Origin: Bradyrhizobium nivariense
Lineage (GTDB): Bacteria > Pseudomonadota > Alphaproteobacteria > Rhizobiales > Xanthobacteraceae
Direction of reading: 5' to 3'
Length of the DNA stretch: 64,000 nucleotides
NCBI RefSeq assembly: GCF_029846715.1
Contig: NZ_JARVWW010000034.1
Coordinates: forward strand, 22,868-86,867
Part shown: positions 8,638-17,578 of the stretch, piece by piece
Numbering within the stretch: the stretch's first letter is position 1
How the letters are laid out: the number at the start of each line of letters is the position of its first letter
Translations under genes and position numbers: made by a program
Notes under the pieces: model-generated
The model's database searches: none
Told to the model about the DNA's origin: nothing
Seen by the model: the letters and a program-made list of their open reading frames with translations, nothing else

Positions 8638-9786
8638 ATGGATCTCAATCTCACCGACGAGCAACGGCTGCTGCGCGAGAGCGCGGAACGCTTCGTGGCC
8701 GAGAGCTACGATGCCGATCATCGCCGCAGGATGGCGAACGATCCGCTCGGCTTCAGCCCGGCGGTGTGGAAACAATTCGCCGAACTCGGCTGGCTGGCGC
8801 TGCCGATCGCGGAAGAGTTTGGCGGGCTCGGCGGCAGCGCGGTCGAGATCGGCATTTTGATGGAAACCTTTGGCCGCGGACTGGTGTCGGAGCCGTATAT
8901 CGCAACGGTCGTGCTTGGCGCAGCCCTGGTCGAGCGATGCGGCAGCACGGCGCAGAAGCAGGCGGCGCTGCCGAAGATCGCGGACGGCACGTTGAAGCTC
9001 GCGCTGGCGCATTCCGAGCGCGCAGCGCGGTTCGATCTCGCCAAGGTCGCGACCATCGCCAACAAGACAGCGCAAGGCTGGCGACTCTCCGGCAGCAAGA
9101 TCGCGGTGCTCGACGGTCATGCCGCCGATGAGATCATCGTCTCCGCGCATATCCACGATCATCGGGGGCCATCGGGGCGGATCGGCCTGTTCCTCGTATC
9201 GGCGCAGACGCCGAGCCTCGCGATCAGCGACTATGCGCGCCTCGGCGGCGGGCGCGCCTGCAACATCGAACTGTCGGACGTATTTCTGCCGGAAGCCGCC
9301 TTGCTCGGTGACGGAGACGACGCGCTGCCCGCGATCGAATGGGCGATTGACCGCGCCATGGCCGCGCTCGGCGCGGAGGCCGTCGGCATCATGCAGGTGC
9401 TGCTGGACACCACGCTGGAATACACAAAAATTCGAAAGCAATTCGGCCGGCCGCTCTCGGCCAACCAGGTGATCCGCCACCGCCTCGCCGACATGGCGGT
9501 GCAGGTCGACGAAGCGCGCTCGATGGCGCTGCGCGCCGCGCTGAAGGTCGACGCGGAGCCTGTCGAGCGCGCGCGGGCCGCGTCGGGCGCGAAGGCGAAG
9601 ATCGGCAAATGCGCACGCTTCGTCGGCGAGCAGTCGATCCAGCTTCACGGCGGCATGGGCGTCACCGAGGAGCTCGAGGTCGGCGCTTATTTCAAGCGGC
9701 TGGTCGCGTTCGATACGCTGTTCGGCGGCAGCGCGCACCATTATGGCCGCCACGCCCGGCTTGGCCACACCACCGTGCCTGCCTGA
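8638..9786 (+). CDS. Acyl-CoA dehydrogenase family protein (first of a pair)
   Basis: 382 residues with the three-part acyl-CoA dehydrogenase fold: helical N-domain (LTDEQRLLRESAERFV), central beta-domain, and C-terminal helical domain with RKQFGRPLSANQVIRHRLAD and IQLHGGMGVTEE. It divides by more than usual from the second dehydrogenase 17 bp downstream. Adjacent dissimilar FadE genes often encode a heterotetramer in which the FAD and active site are shared, as in mycobacterial sterol-degrading ChsE enzymes. That is the likely arrangement here, by inference. The electron acceptor would be ETF. Confidence 0.85.
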   Translation: MDLNLTDEQRLLRESAERFVAESYDADHRRRMANDPLGFSPAVWKQFAELGWLALPIAEEFGGLGGSAVEIGILMETFGRGLVSEPYIATVVLGAALVERCGSTAQKQAALPKIADGTLKLALAHSERAARFDLAKVATIANKTAQGWRLSGSKIAVLDGHAADEIIVSAHIHDHRGPSGRIGLFLVSAQTPSLAISDYARLGGGRACNIELSDVFLPEAALLGDGDDALPAIEWAIDRAMAALGAEAVGIMQVLLDTTLEYTKIRKQFGRPLSANQVIRHRLADMAVQVDEARSMALRAALKVDAEPVERARAASGAKAKIGKCARFVGEQSIQLHGGMGVTEELEVGAYFKRLVAFDTLFGGSAHHYGRHARLGHTTVPA

Positions 9787-9803
9787 CACACAAGGAGCGC
9801 ATC

Positions 9804-11000
9804 ATGGACCTGTCGTTCAACACTGAGGAGCGCGCCTTCCAGGACGAGGTGCGCGGCTTCATCGCCAACAATCTCACCGAGGAGATGAAGCGCGCGACGG
9901 CGTTGACGCCGTCGGTGTTCTCCGACCCCGATATCGGCATGGCCTGGCAGCGCACGCTGCATGCCCAAGGCTGGGGCGCGCCGGGCTGGCCGGTCGAGCA
10001 TGGCGGCCCAAATTGGACGCCGGCGCAGCGCTGGATCTTCGAGACCGAAAGTGCGCGGGCCGGCGTGCCCAACGTCAACGTGATGGGCGTGAAGATGGTC
10101 GGGCCCGTCATCATCGGCTTCGGCTCGCCTGAGCAGAAGAACTTCTACCTGCCGCGGATTCTCTCCGGCGAGGACTATTGGTGCCAGGGCTATTCCGAGC
10201 CGGGCTCCGGCTCCGATCTCTCCTCGCTGAAGACGCGCGCGGTGCGCGACGGCGACGACTACATCATCAACGGCACCAAGATCTGGACCACGCATGCCCA
10301 CCACGCCAACCGCATGTTCGCGCTGGTGCGCACCAGCGACGGCCCGCGGCAGCAGGACGGCATCAGCTTCATCCTGATCGACATGAAGACGCCGGGCATC
10401 ACCACGCGTCCCATCCTCACCATCGGCGGCGACCACGAGGTCAATCAGGTATTCTTCGACGACGTGCGGGTGCCCGTGGCGAACCGCGTCGGCGAGGAAG
10501 GCAAGGGCTGGACCTACGGCAAGTACCTGCTCGAGTTCGAGCGCGGCTCAGGCATCGCGTCGGCGAAGTTGCGCGAAGGGCTCAAGGCGATCGCGGAGCT
10601 CGCGGAGTCGGACCTGACAGGACGCGCAATCGACAGTCCCGACATCGCCACGCGGATTTCCGAGGTCGATGTCGATATCGACGCGCTGGAGATGACGGAG
10701 CTGCGCGTGCTCGCAGCGCTGCAGACCGGACAGAATCCCGGCGCGGTGTCGTCGATCCTCAAGCTGCGCAACAGCGAGATCCGGCAGGCCGTGACGCGGC
10801 TGGGGGTCGACGTCATCGGCCACGACGCCCTCGCGATCGAGCCGATGCGCCCGCTCTACAGGCTCAATCATGAGCCGGCGATCCCGGAGCAGATGCTGAC
10901 GATGGTGCCGGAATATCTCAACGGCCGCGCCTACACGATCTTCGGCGGCACCTCGGAGATCCAGCGCGACATCATCGCGAAGATGATGCTGGGGATTTGA
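9804..11000 (+). CDS. Acyl-CoA dehydrogenase family protein (second of a pair)
   Basis: 398 residues starting at ATG 9804 after aaggag. The FAD/substrate region reads CQGYSEPGSGSDLSSLKT, followed by GTKIWTTHAHHANRMFALVRT. The C-terminal signature is FGGTSEIQRDIIAKMMLGI, with the Arg/Glu-containing helix typical of the family. It is the last gene of the hydratase-dehydrogenase-dehydrogenase operon (gaps of 5 and 17 bp). The substrate class is unknown; no CoA ligase or thiolase lies alongside. Confidence 0.88.
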   Translation: MDLSFNTEERAFQDEVRGFIANNLTEEMKRATALTPSVFSDPDIGMAWQRTLHAQGWGAPGWPVEHGGPNWTPAQRWIFETESARAGVPNVNVMGVKMVGPVIIGFGSPEQKNFYLPRILSGEDYWCQGYSEPGSGSDLSSLKTRAVRDGDDYIINGTKIWTTHAHHANRMFALVRTSDGPRQQDGISFILIDMKTPGITTRPILTIGGDHEVNQVFFDDVRVPVANRVGEEGKGWTYGKYLLEFERGSGIASAKLREGLKAIAELAESDLTGRAIDSPDIATRISEVDVDIDALEMTELRVLAALQTGQNPGAVSSILKLRNSEIRQAVTRLGVDVIGHDALAIEPMRPLYRLNHEPAIPEQMLTMVPEYLNGRAYTIFGGTSEIQRDIIAKMMLGI

Positions 11001-11026
11001 AGGGCACTGGCGCTACATTCTCACTG

Positions 11027-11146
11027 TCGTCCCGGCGAAGGCCGGGACCCATACGCCGTGACGAAGTTGTAGCGCGAAGCTGGTCACCACCAGCCGTCGC
11101 CAAATTAGACTCGGTGGTTATGGATCCCGGCCTTCGCCGGGACGAC
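11027..11146. repeat. Palindromic intergenic repeat, family A copy 3
   Basis: The ends tcgtcccggcgaaggccggg and cccggccttcgccgggacga are inverted copies, with ggtggttatggatcccgg in the core. It separates the convergent acyl-CoA dehydrogenase and molybdenum hydroxylase genes. Confidence 0.8.
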
Positions 11147-11178
11147 AGCTGAGATTGCCGTAGCAGCGCGGGCTGCGC

Positions 11179-13500
11179 CTACCCCACCCTCGCATCCCTG
11201 ATCGCCTGCCAGATCTTCTGCGGCGTCAGGGGCGTGTTGAGCTGGGTGATGCCGAGCTCGGCGAGCGCGTCCATCACGCCGTTGGTGACGCAAGGCGGGC
11301 CGCCGATGGCGCCGGATTCGCCGCAGCCCTTGGCGCCGAGCGGATTGGTACGGCAGGGTGCGGAATCATCCAGCGTCACCACGATCGGCGGAACGTCGTC
11401 GGCACGCGGGATGCAGTAATCCTGGTAGCTCGCGGTGAGCAGCTGGCCGTCGGCGTCATAGGACACGCCCTCATACAGCGCCTGACCGATACCCTGCGCG
11501 ACACCGCCATGGATCTGCCCCGTCACCAGCATCGGGTTCACCGCGACGCCGACGTCGTCGACGGTGGTGTAGCGCACGACCTTGGATACGCCGGTCTCGG
11601 GGTCGATCTCGACCTCGCAGATATGCGTGCCGTTCGGCCAGCTGGGACCGTCGACCTCACCTTCGGAATCGACGCTGAGTTTCGCGCCACCTTCTTTCTC
11701 GGCAATATCGAACAGGCTGATGCGGCGGTCAGTGCCGACCACGGTGAGCATGCCGCCCTGATATTCGATGTCCTCGACCGAGGTCTCCAGCACGTTCGCC
11801 GCCTTCTCGCGTGCCTTCTGGATCAGATCGTTGGAGGAGACCGCGACCGCCGTGCCGCCGACGAACAGCGAGCGCGAACCGACGCTGCCAAAGCCCATCG
11901 CCAGATCGGTATCGCCCTGAACGATGTCGATCTTGTCCATGGCAATGCCGAGGCTATCGGAGATCATCTGGGTGTAGGTGGTCTGCAGCCCCTGCCCCAT
12001 CGCCATGGTGCCGGAATGCAGGATGACGCGGCCTTGCGAAGTCGCATGCAGGCTGACCTTTTCGGTGTGGGCGCGGCCGCCGGTCCATTCGATATAGGAG
12101 GTGAGCCCGCGGCCGTAGAGCAGCCCCTTTTTCTTCGCGACCTTCTTGCGCGCGGCAAAGCCGTCCCAATCCGCAAGCTTCACGGCACGGTCAAGCATGT
12201 GCGCGAAGGCGCCGGAATCATAGACTTGCCCTGCCGCATTCGTGTAGGGCAGCTGCGCCGGCTTGATGTAGTTGGCTTTCCGGATCGCGCGCGGATCCAT
12301 GCCGATTTTTCGGGCAGCAGCGTCGAACAGGCGCTCGACGATGAACACGGCCTCTGGGCGGCCTGCACCGCGATAGGCACCCACCGGCGCGGTGTGGGTC
12401 ATCACCGACTTCACCTCGAAATGCACAAGCGGCAGGTCGTAGACGCCGGTCTGGACGAACGGCCCCAGCACCAGCGGAATGATGTTGGCCGCGCCCGAGG
12501 AATACGCGCCGGTACAGCCGATCGAGCTGACGCGATAGGCGAGCACCTTGCCCTTCTCGTCGAGCGCAAAGGACGCGGTCGAGGTGAGATCGCGGCCGTG
12601 GGTGCCGCCGACGAATTCGTCGGTGCGATCGCCGCGCCAGCGGATCTTCTTGTTCAGCTTGGTTGCGGCATAGGCGACGATGCCGTCCTCGGGATAGAGA
12701 TTGGTCTTCTGGCCAAAGCCGCCGCCGATATCGCCGACCAGCACGCGGACGCTGTCCTTCGGACGCTTCAGCACGGCCTCGGCCAGCACGTCGCGGGTCG
12801 AGGCGGGTGTCTGCGACTGCACATGCAACAGCAGCCGTCCGGACTTCTTGTCGATCTCGGCAATGGTCGAGCGCGGCTCCATCGCCGACGGTACAAGGCG
12901 CTGGCTGACGAGATCGAGCTCGACGGTATGCGCGGCGTTGGCAAAAGCCTCGTCCACCTTGGCAGCTTCGCCATAGCTCATCGCGCCGACGATGTTGTCG
13001 GGCGCCTCCGGCCACACCACGGGCGCGCCGGGCTTGACCGCCTCGACGGGATCGACCACGGCCGGCCGCACGTCATATTCGACGACGATCGCTTCGGCCG
13101 CGCTCTGCGCGTCAGTGCGCGAGGCGGCCACCACGGCGGCCACGGCCTCGCCGGCGTAGCGCACGATTTCGTGCGCCAGCAGGCGGCGTGGCGGCACCGT
13201 CATCGGCTTGCCGTCGGGGCGCTTGAAGATGCTCAGCGTCGGGATGACGCCAATGTCGTCCTTGACGAGGTCGGCGCCGGTGTAGACCGCGGTCACGCCG
13301 GGCATCGCAGTGGCGGCGCCGATGTCGATCGAGACGATCTTCGCGTGGGCGTGCGGCGAGCGCAGCAGATACAACCACAGCGCGCCCTCTTCCGGCTTGT
13401 CGTCGATGAACTGTCCCTTCCCGGTGAGCAGTCGCTGGTCTTCCAAACGCTTGACGGGCTGCCCCGCTCCGAAACGCAAATTGCCGGGAAGAATGTTCAT
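11179..13500 (-). CDS. Xanthine dehydrogenase/CoxL-family molybdopterin-binding subunit
   Basis: 773 residues. N-terminal hammerhead domain (RLLTGKGQFIDD, HAHAKIVSIDI), then the molybdenum-cofactor-binding domains. The active-site loop reads AYRGAGR, the form II CoxL-like signature, not the AYxCSFR of true CO dehydrogenase. The catalytic Glu region is KGCGESGAIGGP near the C-terminus. The enzyme probably hydroxylates an aromatic heterocycle or aldehyde. The FAD (CoxM) and 2Fe-2S (CoxS) subunits are not in the neighbourhood. ATG 13500 is chosen because upstream codons in the frame lack family character. Confidence 0.88.
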   Translation of the reverse strand: MNILPGNLRFGAGQPVKRLEDQRLLTGKGQFIDDKPEEGALWLYLLRSPHAHAKIVSIDIGAATAMPGVTAVYTGADLVKDDIGVIPTLSIFKRPDGKPMTVPPRRLLAHEIVRYAGEAVAAVVAASRTDAQSAAEAIVVEYDVRPAVVDPVEAVKPGAPVVWPEAPDNIVGAMSYGEAAKVDEAFANAAHTVELDLVSQRLVPSAMEPRSTIAEIDKKSGRLLLHVQSQTPASTRDVLAEAVLKRPKDSVRVLVGDIGGGFGQKTNLYPEDGIVAYAATKLNKKIRWRGDRTDEFVGGTHGRDLTSTASFALDEKGKVLAYRVSSIGCTGAYSSGAANIIPLVLGPFVQTGVYDLPLVHFEVKSVMTHTAPVGAYRGAGRPEAVFIVERLFDAAARKIGMDPRAIRKANYIKPAQLPYTNAAGQVYDSGAFAHMLDRAVKLADWDGFAARKKVAKKKGLLYGRGLTSYIEWTGGRAHTEKVSLHATSQGRVILHSGTMAMGQGLQTTYTQMISDSLGIAMDKIDIVQGDTDLAMGFGSVGSRSLFVGGTAVAVSSNDLIQKAREKAANVLETSVEDIEYQGGMLTVVGTDRRISLFDIAEKEGGAKLSVDSEGEVDGPSWPNGTHICEVEIDPETGVSKVVRYTTVDDVGVAVNPMLVTGQIHGGVAQGIGQALYEGVSYDADGQLLTASYQDYCIPRADDVPPIVVTLDDSAPCRTNPLGAKGCGESGAIGGPPCVTNGVMDALAELGITQLNTPLTPQKIWQAIRDARVG

Positions 13501-13618
13501 TCCGTGGGGTCCTCGAGGTCTCTTGAAATGCGGGCTGCCTTTTAGCGGATCGAGACAGGCGAGACCAGCCGCGGTTTTGGGCGGCCGGACCATGGATTCG
13601 TCATGTCGGGGATGGCGG

Positions 13619-14494
13619 CTAGCCAAGCTCCCGCAAGGCCGCTTCCACGACCTTGCGCGCATCGGCGGTGAGAGCGGCCTGCGGCGGGATGGGATCGCCG
13701 ACGTCGTAGCCCTGGATCGCGAGCCCGGCCTTGATGCAGGCCGCCAGGTTGAAGCGGGCAAAAGCCTCGTTGATGCGCCACAGCCTGCGCTGGAGTGCCA
13801 TCGCCTCGTTCCAGCGGCCGGCCTTGCAGAGGTCGTAGAGCGCGACGCTCTGGCGCGGGATGATGCAGGCAGGGCCCGCCATCCAGCCGAGCCCGCCGAT
13901 CAGCATCACGGCGGCCGGGATGTGGGCGGAGGCCGAGAACACCCGCAAGGCATCGCCGCAGCGGTTCATGATCGAGAGCAGCCGGCCGGTGTTGGTCGAG
14001 GCGTCCTTGATGTAGCCGATGCGCGGATGCTCGGCGAGGCGCGCGATGATGTCGAGGGTGAGATCGGAGCGCTGGAATTGCGGATTGGTGTAGATGACGA
14101 CGGGGATGTCCACGGCATCCGCGATGGCGCTGAAGTAGGATTCGACCTGGGCATCGGCAAGCGGGAAATACGCTTCCAGGATCGCCAGAATGCCGTCGGC
14201 GCCGAGCTTTTGATACGCTTTCGCCTGCGCCACCGCGTCAGCCGTCGAGGTGGAGGCCACGCCAGCGACAACCGGCACACGTCCCCTCGCGGCCCCGATC
14301 GTGGTCTGCACGACCGCGGTGCGTTGGGCGGCGTTGAGATAGGCGAACTCGCCGGTCGAGCCGAGCGGGGTCAGCCCGTGGACGCCGGCGCCGACCAGAT
14401 CGTCGCAGAGCCTTGCGAGCACATCGGTTCGCACCGCGCCGTGGGCATCTACAGGCGAGACGAGATAGGGAAAGACGCCGTGAAAGTCGGACAT
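13619..14494 (-). CDS. Dihydrodipicolinate synthase/N-acetylneuraminate lyase family protein
   Basis: 291-residue (beta/alpha)8 class I aldolase. GSTGE (45-49) is the carboxylate-binding motif, Tyr135 lies in VIYTNP, and the Schiff-base lysine is Lys163 in GYIKDAST. All key residues are present. Members include DapA, keto-acid aldolases and dehydratases, and specificity cannot be read here. It is not near lysine-biosynthesis genes, so a catabolic keto-acid lyase is more likely than the housekeeping DapA. The frame is open upstream to 14734 but ATG 14494 begins the family sequence (MSDFHGVFPYLVSPVD). Confidence 0.82.
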   Translation of the reverse strand: MSDFHGVFPYLVSPVDAHGAVRTDVLARLCDDLVGAGVHGLTPLGSTGEFAYLNAAQRTAVVQTTIGAARGRVPVVAGVASTSTADAVAQAKAYQKLGADGILAILEAYFPLADAQVESYFSAIADAVDIPVVIYTNPQFQRSDLTLDIIARLAEHPRIGYIKDASTNTGRLLSIMNRCGDALRVFSASAHIPAAVMLIGGLGWMAGPACIIPRQSVALYDLCKAGRWNEAMALQRRLWRINEAFARFNLAACIKAGLAIQGYDVGDPIPPQAALTADARKVVEAALRELG

Positions 14495-14835
14495 GGCAGG
14501 GAGTGTTCCGAAACGTCGAGCGCCACACGCACCGCAATTGGTGCTAACACGCGAAAAAATCGCCAGCAAGTTGGGCATTGACGACCTCTCAAGGACGTCG
14601 CGCAGCCGGCCATCGTTTCGCGCCGCTCGGACATTCACGCCCGCATCGGCGCGAGCGCCGGCAGTCTCGTTAGCGCTGGTCATGCGCTGACGTCCCCGCC
14701 CACAATCAATAATGCTTGACGCGGGGATATACACTCTTCCGGTGTGAACGGCTTCACACGGGACTTTGCCACGCGGGTCTAGCGTCGCGACGCTGCGAGA
14801 GCGAACGCAGCGATCTCTTAGCGAGGAGTCAAGCC
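14495..14835. other. Divergent intergenic region, no gene
   Basis: 341 bp between the aldolase gene and the 91-residue protein gene, which diverge. Open frames here have no family character. It holds the perfect inverted repeat at 14742-14759; no convincing promoter hexamer pair was found. Confidence 0.5.
14742..14759. promoter_or_regulatory. Candidate operator, 7-bp inverted repeat
   Basis: gtgtgaa-cggc-ttcacac is a perfect inverted repeat about 77 bp upstream of ATG 14836. Its size suits a dimeric repressor or activator. No regulator is assigned. Confidence 0.35.
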
Positions 14836-15111
14836 ATGGAAATTTGCATCAATTACGGTGGCAAGCGGCATTGCTTCTTCCTGCCCGTTTTGCAGATGCC
14901 GGTGAGCTGGGGCAGGCCCGGCCCCGGACCGGTCAACTATCCAGCTCTGTTCCAGGACTCCATGATCCTGGCGGCGGTGGCCAATGCGGCGAAACAGATC
15001 ACCGACGAGCATGTTCGGCAATCGGTGGAGGAAGGCATCACCGCCGGATTCCGCGCCGCGCAGAAGCACGCCGGTCCCGACGTTTCGATCAACCCCACGG
15101 CGCGCGGCTAA
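14836..15111 (+). CDS. Conserved-looking small protein, unknown function (91 aa)
   Basis: 91 residues beginning MEICINYGGKRHCFFLP and containing an amphipathic helical part (ITDEHVRQSVEEGITAGFRA). There is no signal peptide or membrane span. ATG 14836 has a good ribosome site (gcgaggag) 8 nt upstream. I do not recognise the family. Upstream lies an 18-bp palindrome that could control it. Downstream, 50 bp away, a VOC-protein gene converges. Confidence 0.6.
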   Translation: MEICINYGGKRHCFFLPVLQMPVSWGRPGPGPVNYPALFQDSMILAAVANAAKQITDEHVRQSVEEGITAGFRAAQKHAGPDVSINPTARG

Positions 15112-15162
15112 TCGCGCTGATTACGACATGCGCGAGCTGTGAGCCGTTCGTGCGCGAGCGGC

Positions 15163-16128
15163 TCACACCTTGAGTAGCCGCACCCGCGTGCCCCAGGGAT
15201 CGATCGCCTCGACGCCATTCGCAAGCGCCGTGACTTTCGCGCCGCCCTTGCGCAGGCGCTCGTCCTGCGCGGCAAGCAGTTCCGGCTTCTCCGTCACCAG
15301 CGAGAACCAGGCGAGCCCTGTTGCCTGATCGTCGCGTTGGCCGGCGCCCTGGCTCTGCCAGACGTTCATGCCGAGGTGATGGTGATAGCGGCCGGACGAC
15401 AGGAACGCGGCGCCGCCGCGGCGGCGGGTCGGGTCGAGGCCGACCGTGCCGTGGTAGAAATTCTCCGCCTGCGCGAGATCGCCGACCCGCAGATGCATGT
15501 GGCCGATGCGCAAGCCGTCCGGTGCCCTGGCATAGTCGGCAACGCGCGTATTGGTCAGCGACAGCAGGTCGGGAATGTTGAGCTCGTCGGAGGCCATCTT
15601 CACGCTGCCCTCGCTCCACTGCCATTGCGAGGGATCGCGGTCGGCATAGACCTCGATGCCGTTACCCTCGGGGTCGTCGAGATAGACCGACTCGCTGACG
15701 AGGTGATCGGCAAAGCCCGACATCGGCACACGATGCGAGGCCGCGTGCACCAGCCAGCGCGCGAGATCCTTGCGCGTCGGCATCAGGAAGGCGGTGTGGT
15801 AGAGGCCGGCGGCGTTGCGCGGCTCGATTTCGGCATCGGGACGGGCTTCCAGCACCAGCAGCGAGATGCCGGCCGTGCCAAGTCTTGCGGCAGTCGTCGA
15901 GCGCTCCATCACCGTGAGCCCGATGACGTCGCGGTAGTAGTCCGCAACCTTGTCGAGATTTTTCACCCGGAGCGTCACCATGCCGACCCGCATCGGCGTG
16001 CGGCTGGCATAGGTCGGCCCGCCGCCCTGCGGCGTGCCCTCGGCGCGCGCCGCGCCCGCAGCCGCCATTGCGAGCGAGGTGGCGCCGGCGAGTTGAAGCA
16101 GGGTGCGGCGGGTGAGGTCGATGGTCAT
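15163..16128 (-). CDS. Tat-exported VOC (glyoxalase/extradiol dioxygenase-like) protein
   Basis: 321 residues. The twin-arginine signal is plain: MTIDLTRRTLLQLAGATSL, with cleavage after ARA near residue 29. Two vicinal-oxygen-chelate modules follow (about 42-170 and 205-321), each with the pattern of a first metal His (RVGMVTLRVKNLDKV; RIGHMHLRVGDLAQA) and later His/Glu. The two-module layout resembles catechol 2,3-dioxygenase-type enzymes, but periplasmic export is unusual for that activity. Tat export fits a folded metalloprotein. TTG 16131 precedes ATG 16128. Confidence 0.8.
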   Translation of the reverse strand: MTIDLTRRTLLQLAGATSLAMAAAGAARAEGTPQGGGPTYASRTPMRVGMVTLRVKNLDKVADYYRDVIGLTVMERSTTAARLGTAGISLLVLEARPDAEIEPRNAAGLYHTAFLMPTRKDLARWLVHAASHRVPMSGFADHLVSESVYLDDPEGNGIEVYADRDPSQWQWSEGSVKMASDELNIPDLLSLTNTRVADYARAPDGLRIGHMHLRVGDLAQAENFYHGTVGLDPTRRRGGAAFLSSGRYHHHLGMNVWQSQGAGQRDDQATGLAWFSLVTEKPELLAAQDERLRKGGAKVTALANGVEAIDPWGTRVRLLKV

Positions 16129-16245
16129 CAATCAGGGCTCGCTGGAAACGCGTGAGGCCGTGCGGCGCAATGTCGGGCCGATTGCTACACGTTCCCGTGA
16201 GCGGCTCCCAATCACATGTTCGTCGGCCGTGGTCTTACGGACCAG

Positions 16246-16281
16246 CTTTCCTGCACACTTTCCTGGTCACTTTCCTGGCCA
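16246..16281. repeat. Three 12-bp tandem repeats upstream of the HtrA-like gene
   Basis: ctttcctgcaca, ctttcctggtca and ctttcctggcca follow each other without gaps and share the core ctttcctg. They end 62 bp before ATG 16344. A regulatory role (iterated binding sites) is possible but unproven. Confidence 0.6.
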
Positions 16282-16343
16282 TCCGGCCAGTTTCACAATC
16301 GGCCGCGACGTCCCAGATTGGGGGGAGCTTACAGGAGCCCGCC

Positions 16344-17210
16344 ATGACCGACCCCACTCCCCTGTCCTCACTATCGTCGGCGCTCGCGGACGTCGTGGCG
16401 CGCACCGCGCCGTCCGTCGTCGCCGTACATTCACATCGCTCCCGCGCCACCGGCTTCGTCTGGAAGCCCGGCCTGATCATCACCGCCGACGAGGCGCTGG
16501 CCGACGAGGGCGAAGTCGAGATCGGCCTCCCCGACGGCGGCACCGCGGCCGCCACGATCGCCGGCCGCGACCATACGACGGATATCGCCCTGCTGCGCGC
16601 CGATACCGCGATGACCCCGGTCAAGCTGGCCACAACGGTCCCGCCCCTCGGCGCGCTGTCGGTCGTCGTCGCCACCAACCGCGATACGCCGAGCGCCGCG
16701 CTGGGGCTGGTGTCGTTGTCCGGCAACAGCTGGCGCAGCCTGCGCGGCGGCGACATCGACGCGCGGATCGAGCTCGACGTCCGCCTGCGCTCCAGCCAGC
16801 AGGGCGGCCTCGCGCTCGATGCATCGGGCGAAGCCTTCGGCATGGCCGTGCTCGGCCCGCGGCGTGTGCTGGTGATCCCGACGGCGACGATCGAGCGGGT
16901 CGCGGCACAGTTAGAGGCGCGCGGGCGCATCGCGCGCGGATATCTCGGCCTCGGACTCCAGCCGGTCCGGCTCGACGACGGCGTCGGCGCGATGGTGATG
17001 AATGTCGATAAGGCCGGCCCTTCGGCCGCGGCCGGCATTCGCCAGGGCGACGTCATCGTCGCGGTCAATGACCAGAAGCTGTCCGGCGTACGTGCCCTGT
17101 CGCGGATGCTGGGTCCGGCGAGCGTTGGCGCGGTGGTCGATGTCGCCGCGCGCCGCGGCGGCGAGCCGGTCAGCTTCAAGGTCACGGTCGGCGAGAGGCC
17201 GGAGGCGTGA
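16344..17210 (+). CDS. HtrA/DegP-like pseudoprotease with PDZ domain
   Basis: 288 residues: trypsin-like fold (about 10-190) and a PDZ domain (about 195-285, GYLGLGLQPV...GIRQGDVIVAVND). Of the triad only Asp80 (TTDIALLR) remains. The His position reads ITADEAL (Glu50) and the nucleophile loop reads SQQGG in place of GNSGG. It should therefore be proteolytically inactive. There is no signal peptide, so it is cytosolic. ATG 16344 follows aggag. The stop overlaps the start of a LuxR-type regulator (GTGA), pointing to a sensing or scaffolding role coupled to that regulator. Confidence 0.8.
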   Translation: MTDPTPLSSLSSALADVVARTAPSVVAVHSHRSRATGFVWKPGLIITADEALADEGEVEIGLPDGGTAAATIAGRDHTTDIALLRADTAMTPVKLATTVPPLGALSVVVATNRDTPSAALGLVSLSGNSWRSLRGGDIDARIELDVRLRSSQQGGLALDASGEAFGMAVLGPRRVLVIPTATIERVAAQLEARGRIARGYLGLGLQPVRLDDGVGAMVMNVDKAGPSAAAGIRQGDVIVAVNDQKLSGVRALSRMLGPASVGAVVDVAARRGGEPVSFKVTVGERPEA

Positions 17211-17578
17211 GCGAAGATATCGCGCCCGAGATCGTGCTCGCCCTGGAGATCGACGATCCCGCCCTCGCCGATCGCCTGGCGACGCTGCTCGGCAACATCG
17301 CCGGGCTTCGCCTCGCCAGGCCCGGCGAGAAGGCCGCGGCGGCGATTGTCACCCGCGATCCGCGCATCATGCCCGAGGACATCGCGCTGACGCAGCGCGA
17401 GCTCGACGTGCTGGCGCTGATGGCGGAAGGTGGCTCCAACAAGATGATCGCGCGTCAGCTCAATATCTCCGTGCACACCGTGAAGTTCCATGTCGGCTCG
17501 CTGCTCGACAAGCTCGATGCCACCGGCCGCACCGATGCGGTGGCTCATGCGGCACGCCGCGGCGTGATCGAGCTCTAA
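17207..17578 (+). CDS. LuxR-type HTH regulator with a reduced N-terminal domain
   Basis: 123 residues. The C-terminal GerE/LuxR helix-turn-helix is complete (LTQRELDVLALMAEGGSNK ... HTVKFHVGSLLDKL, about 60-118). The N-terminal 58 residues are too short for a receiver domain and keep only fragments resembling one; no phosphoacceptor Asp pattern is present. It begins with GTG overlapping the HtrA-like stop by 4 bp, so the pair is co-translated. The stop codon TAA lies at the edge of repeat B. Confidence 0.8.
   Translation: MSEDIAPEIVLALEIDDPALADRLATLLGNIAGLRLARPGEKAAAAIVTRDPRIMPEDIALTQRELDVLALMAEGGSNKMIARQLNISVHTVKFHVGSLLDKLDATGRTDAVAHAARRGVIEL

Noticed and set aside
11509..13545. Open frame of 678 codons opposite the molybdenum hydroxylase gene
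   Set aside because: Antisense shadow of a gene with clear family motifs.
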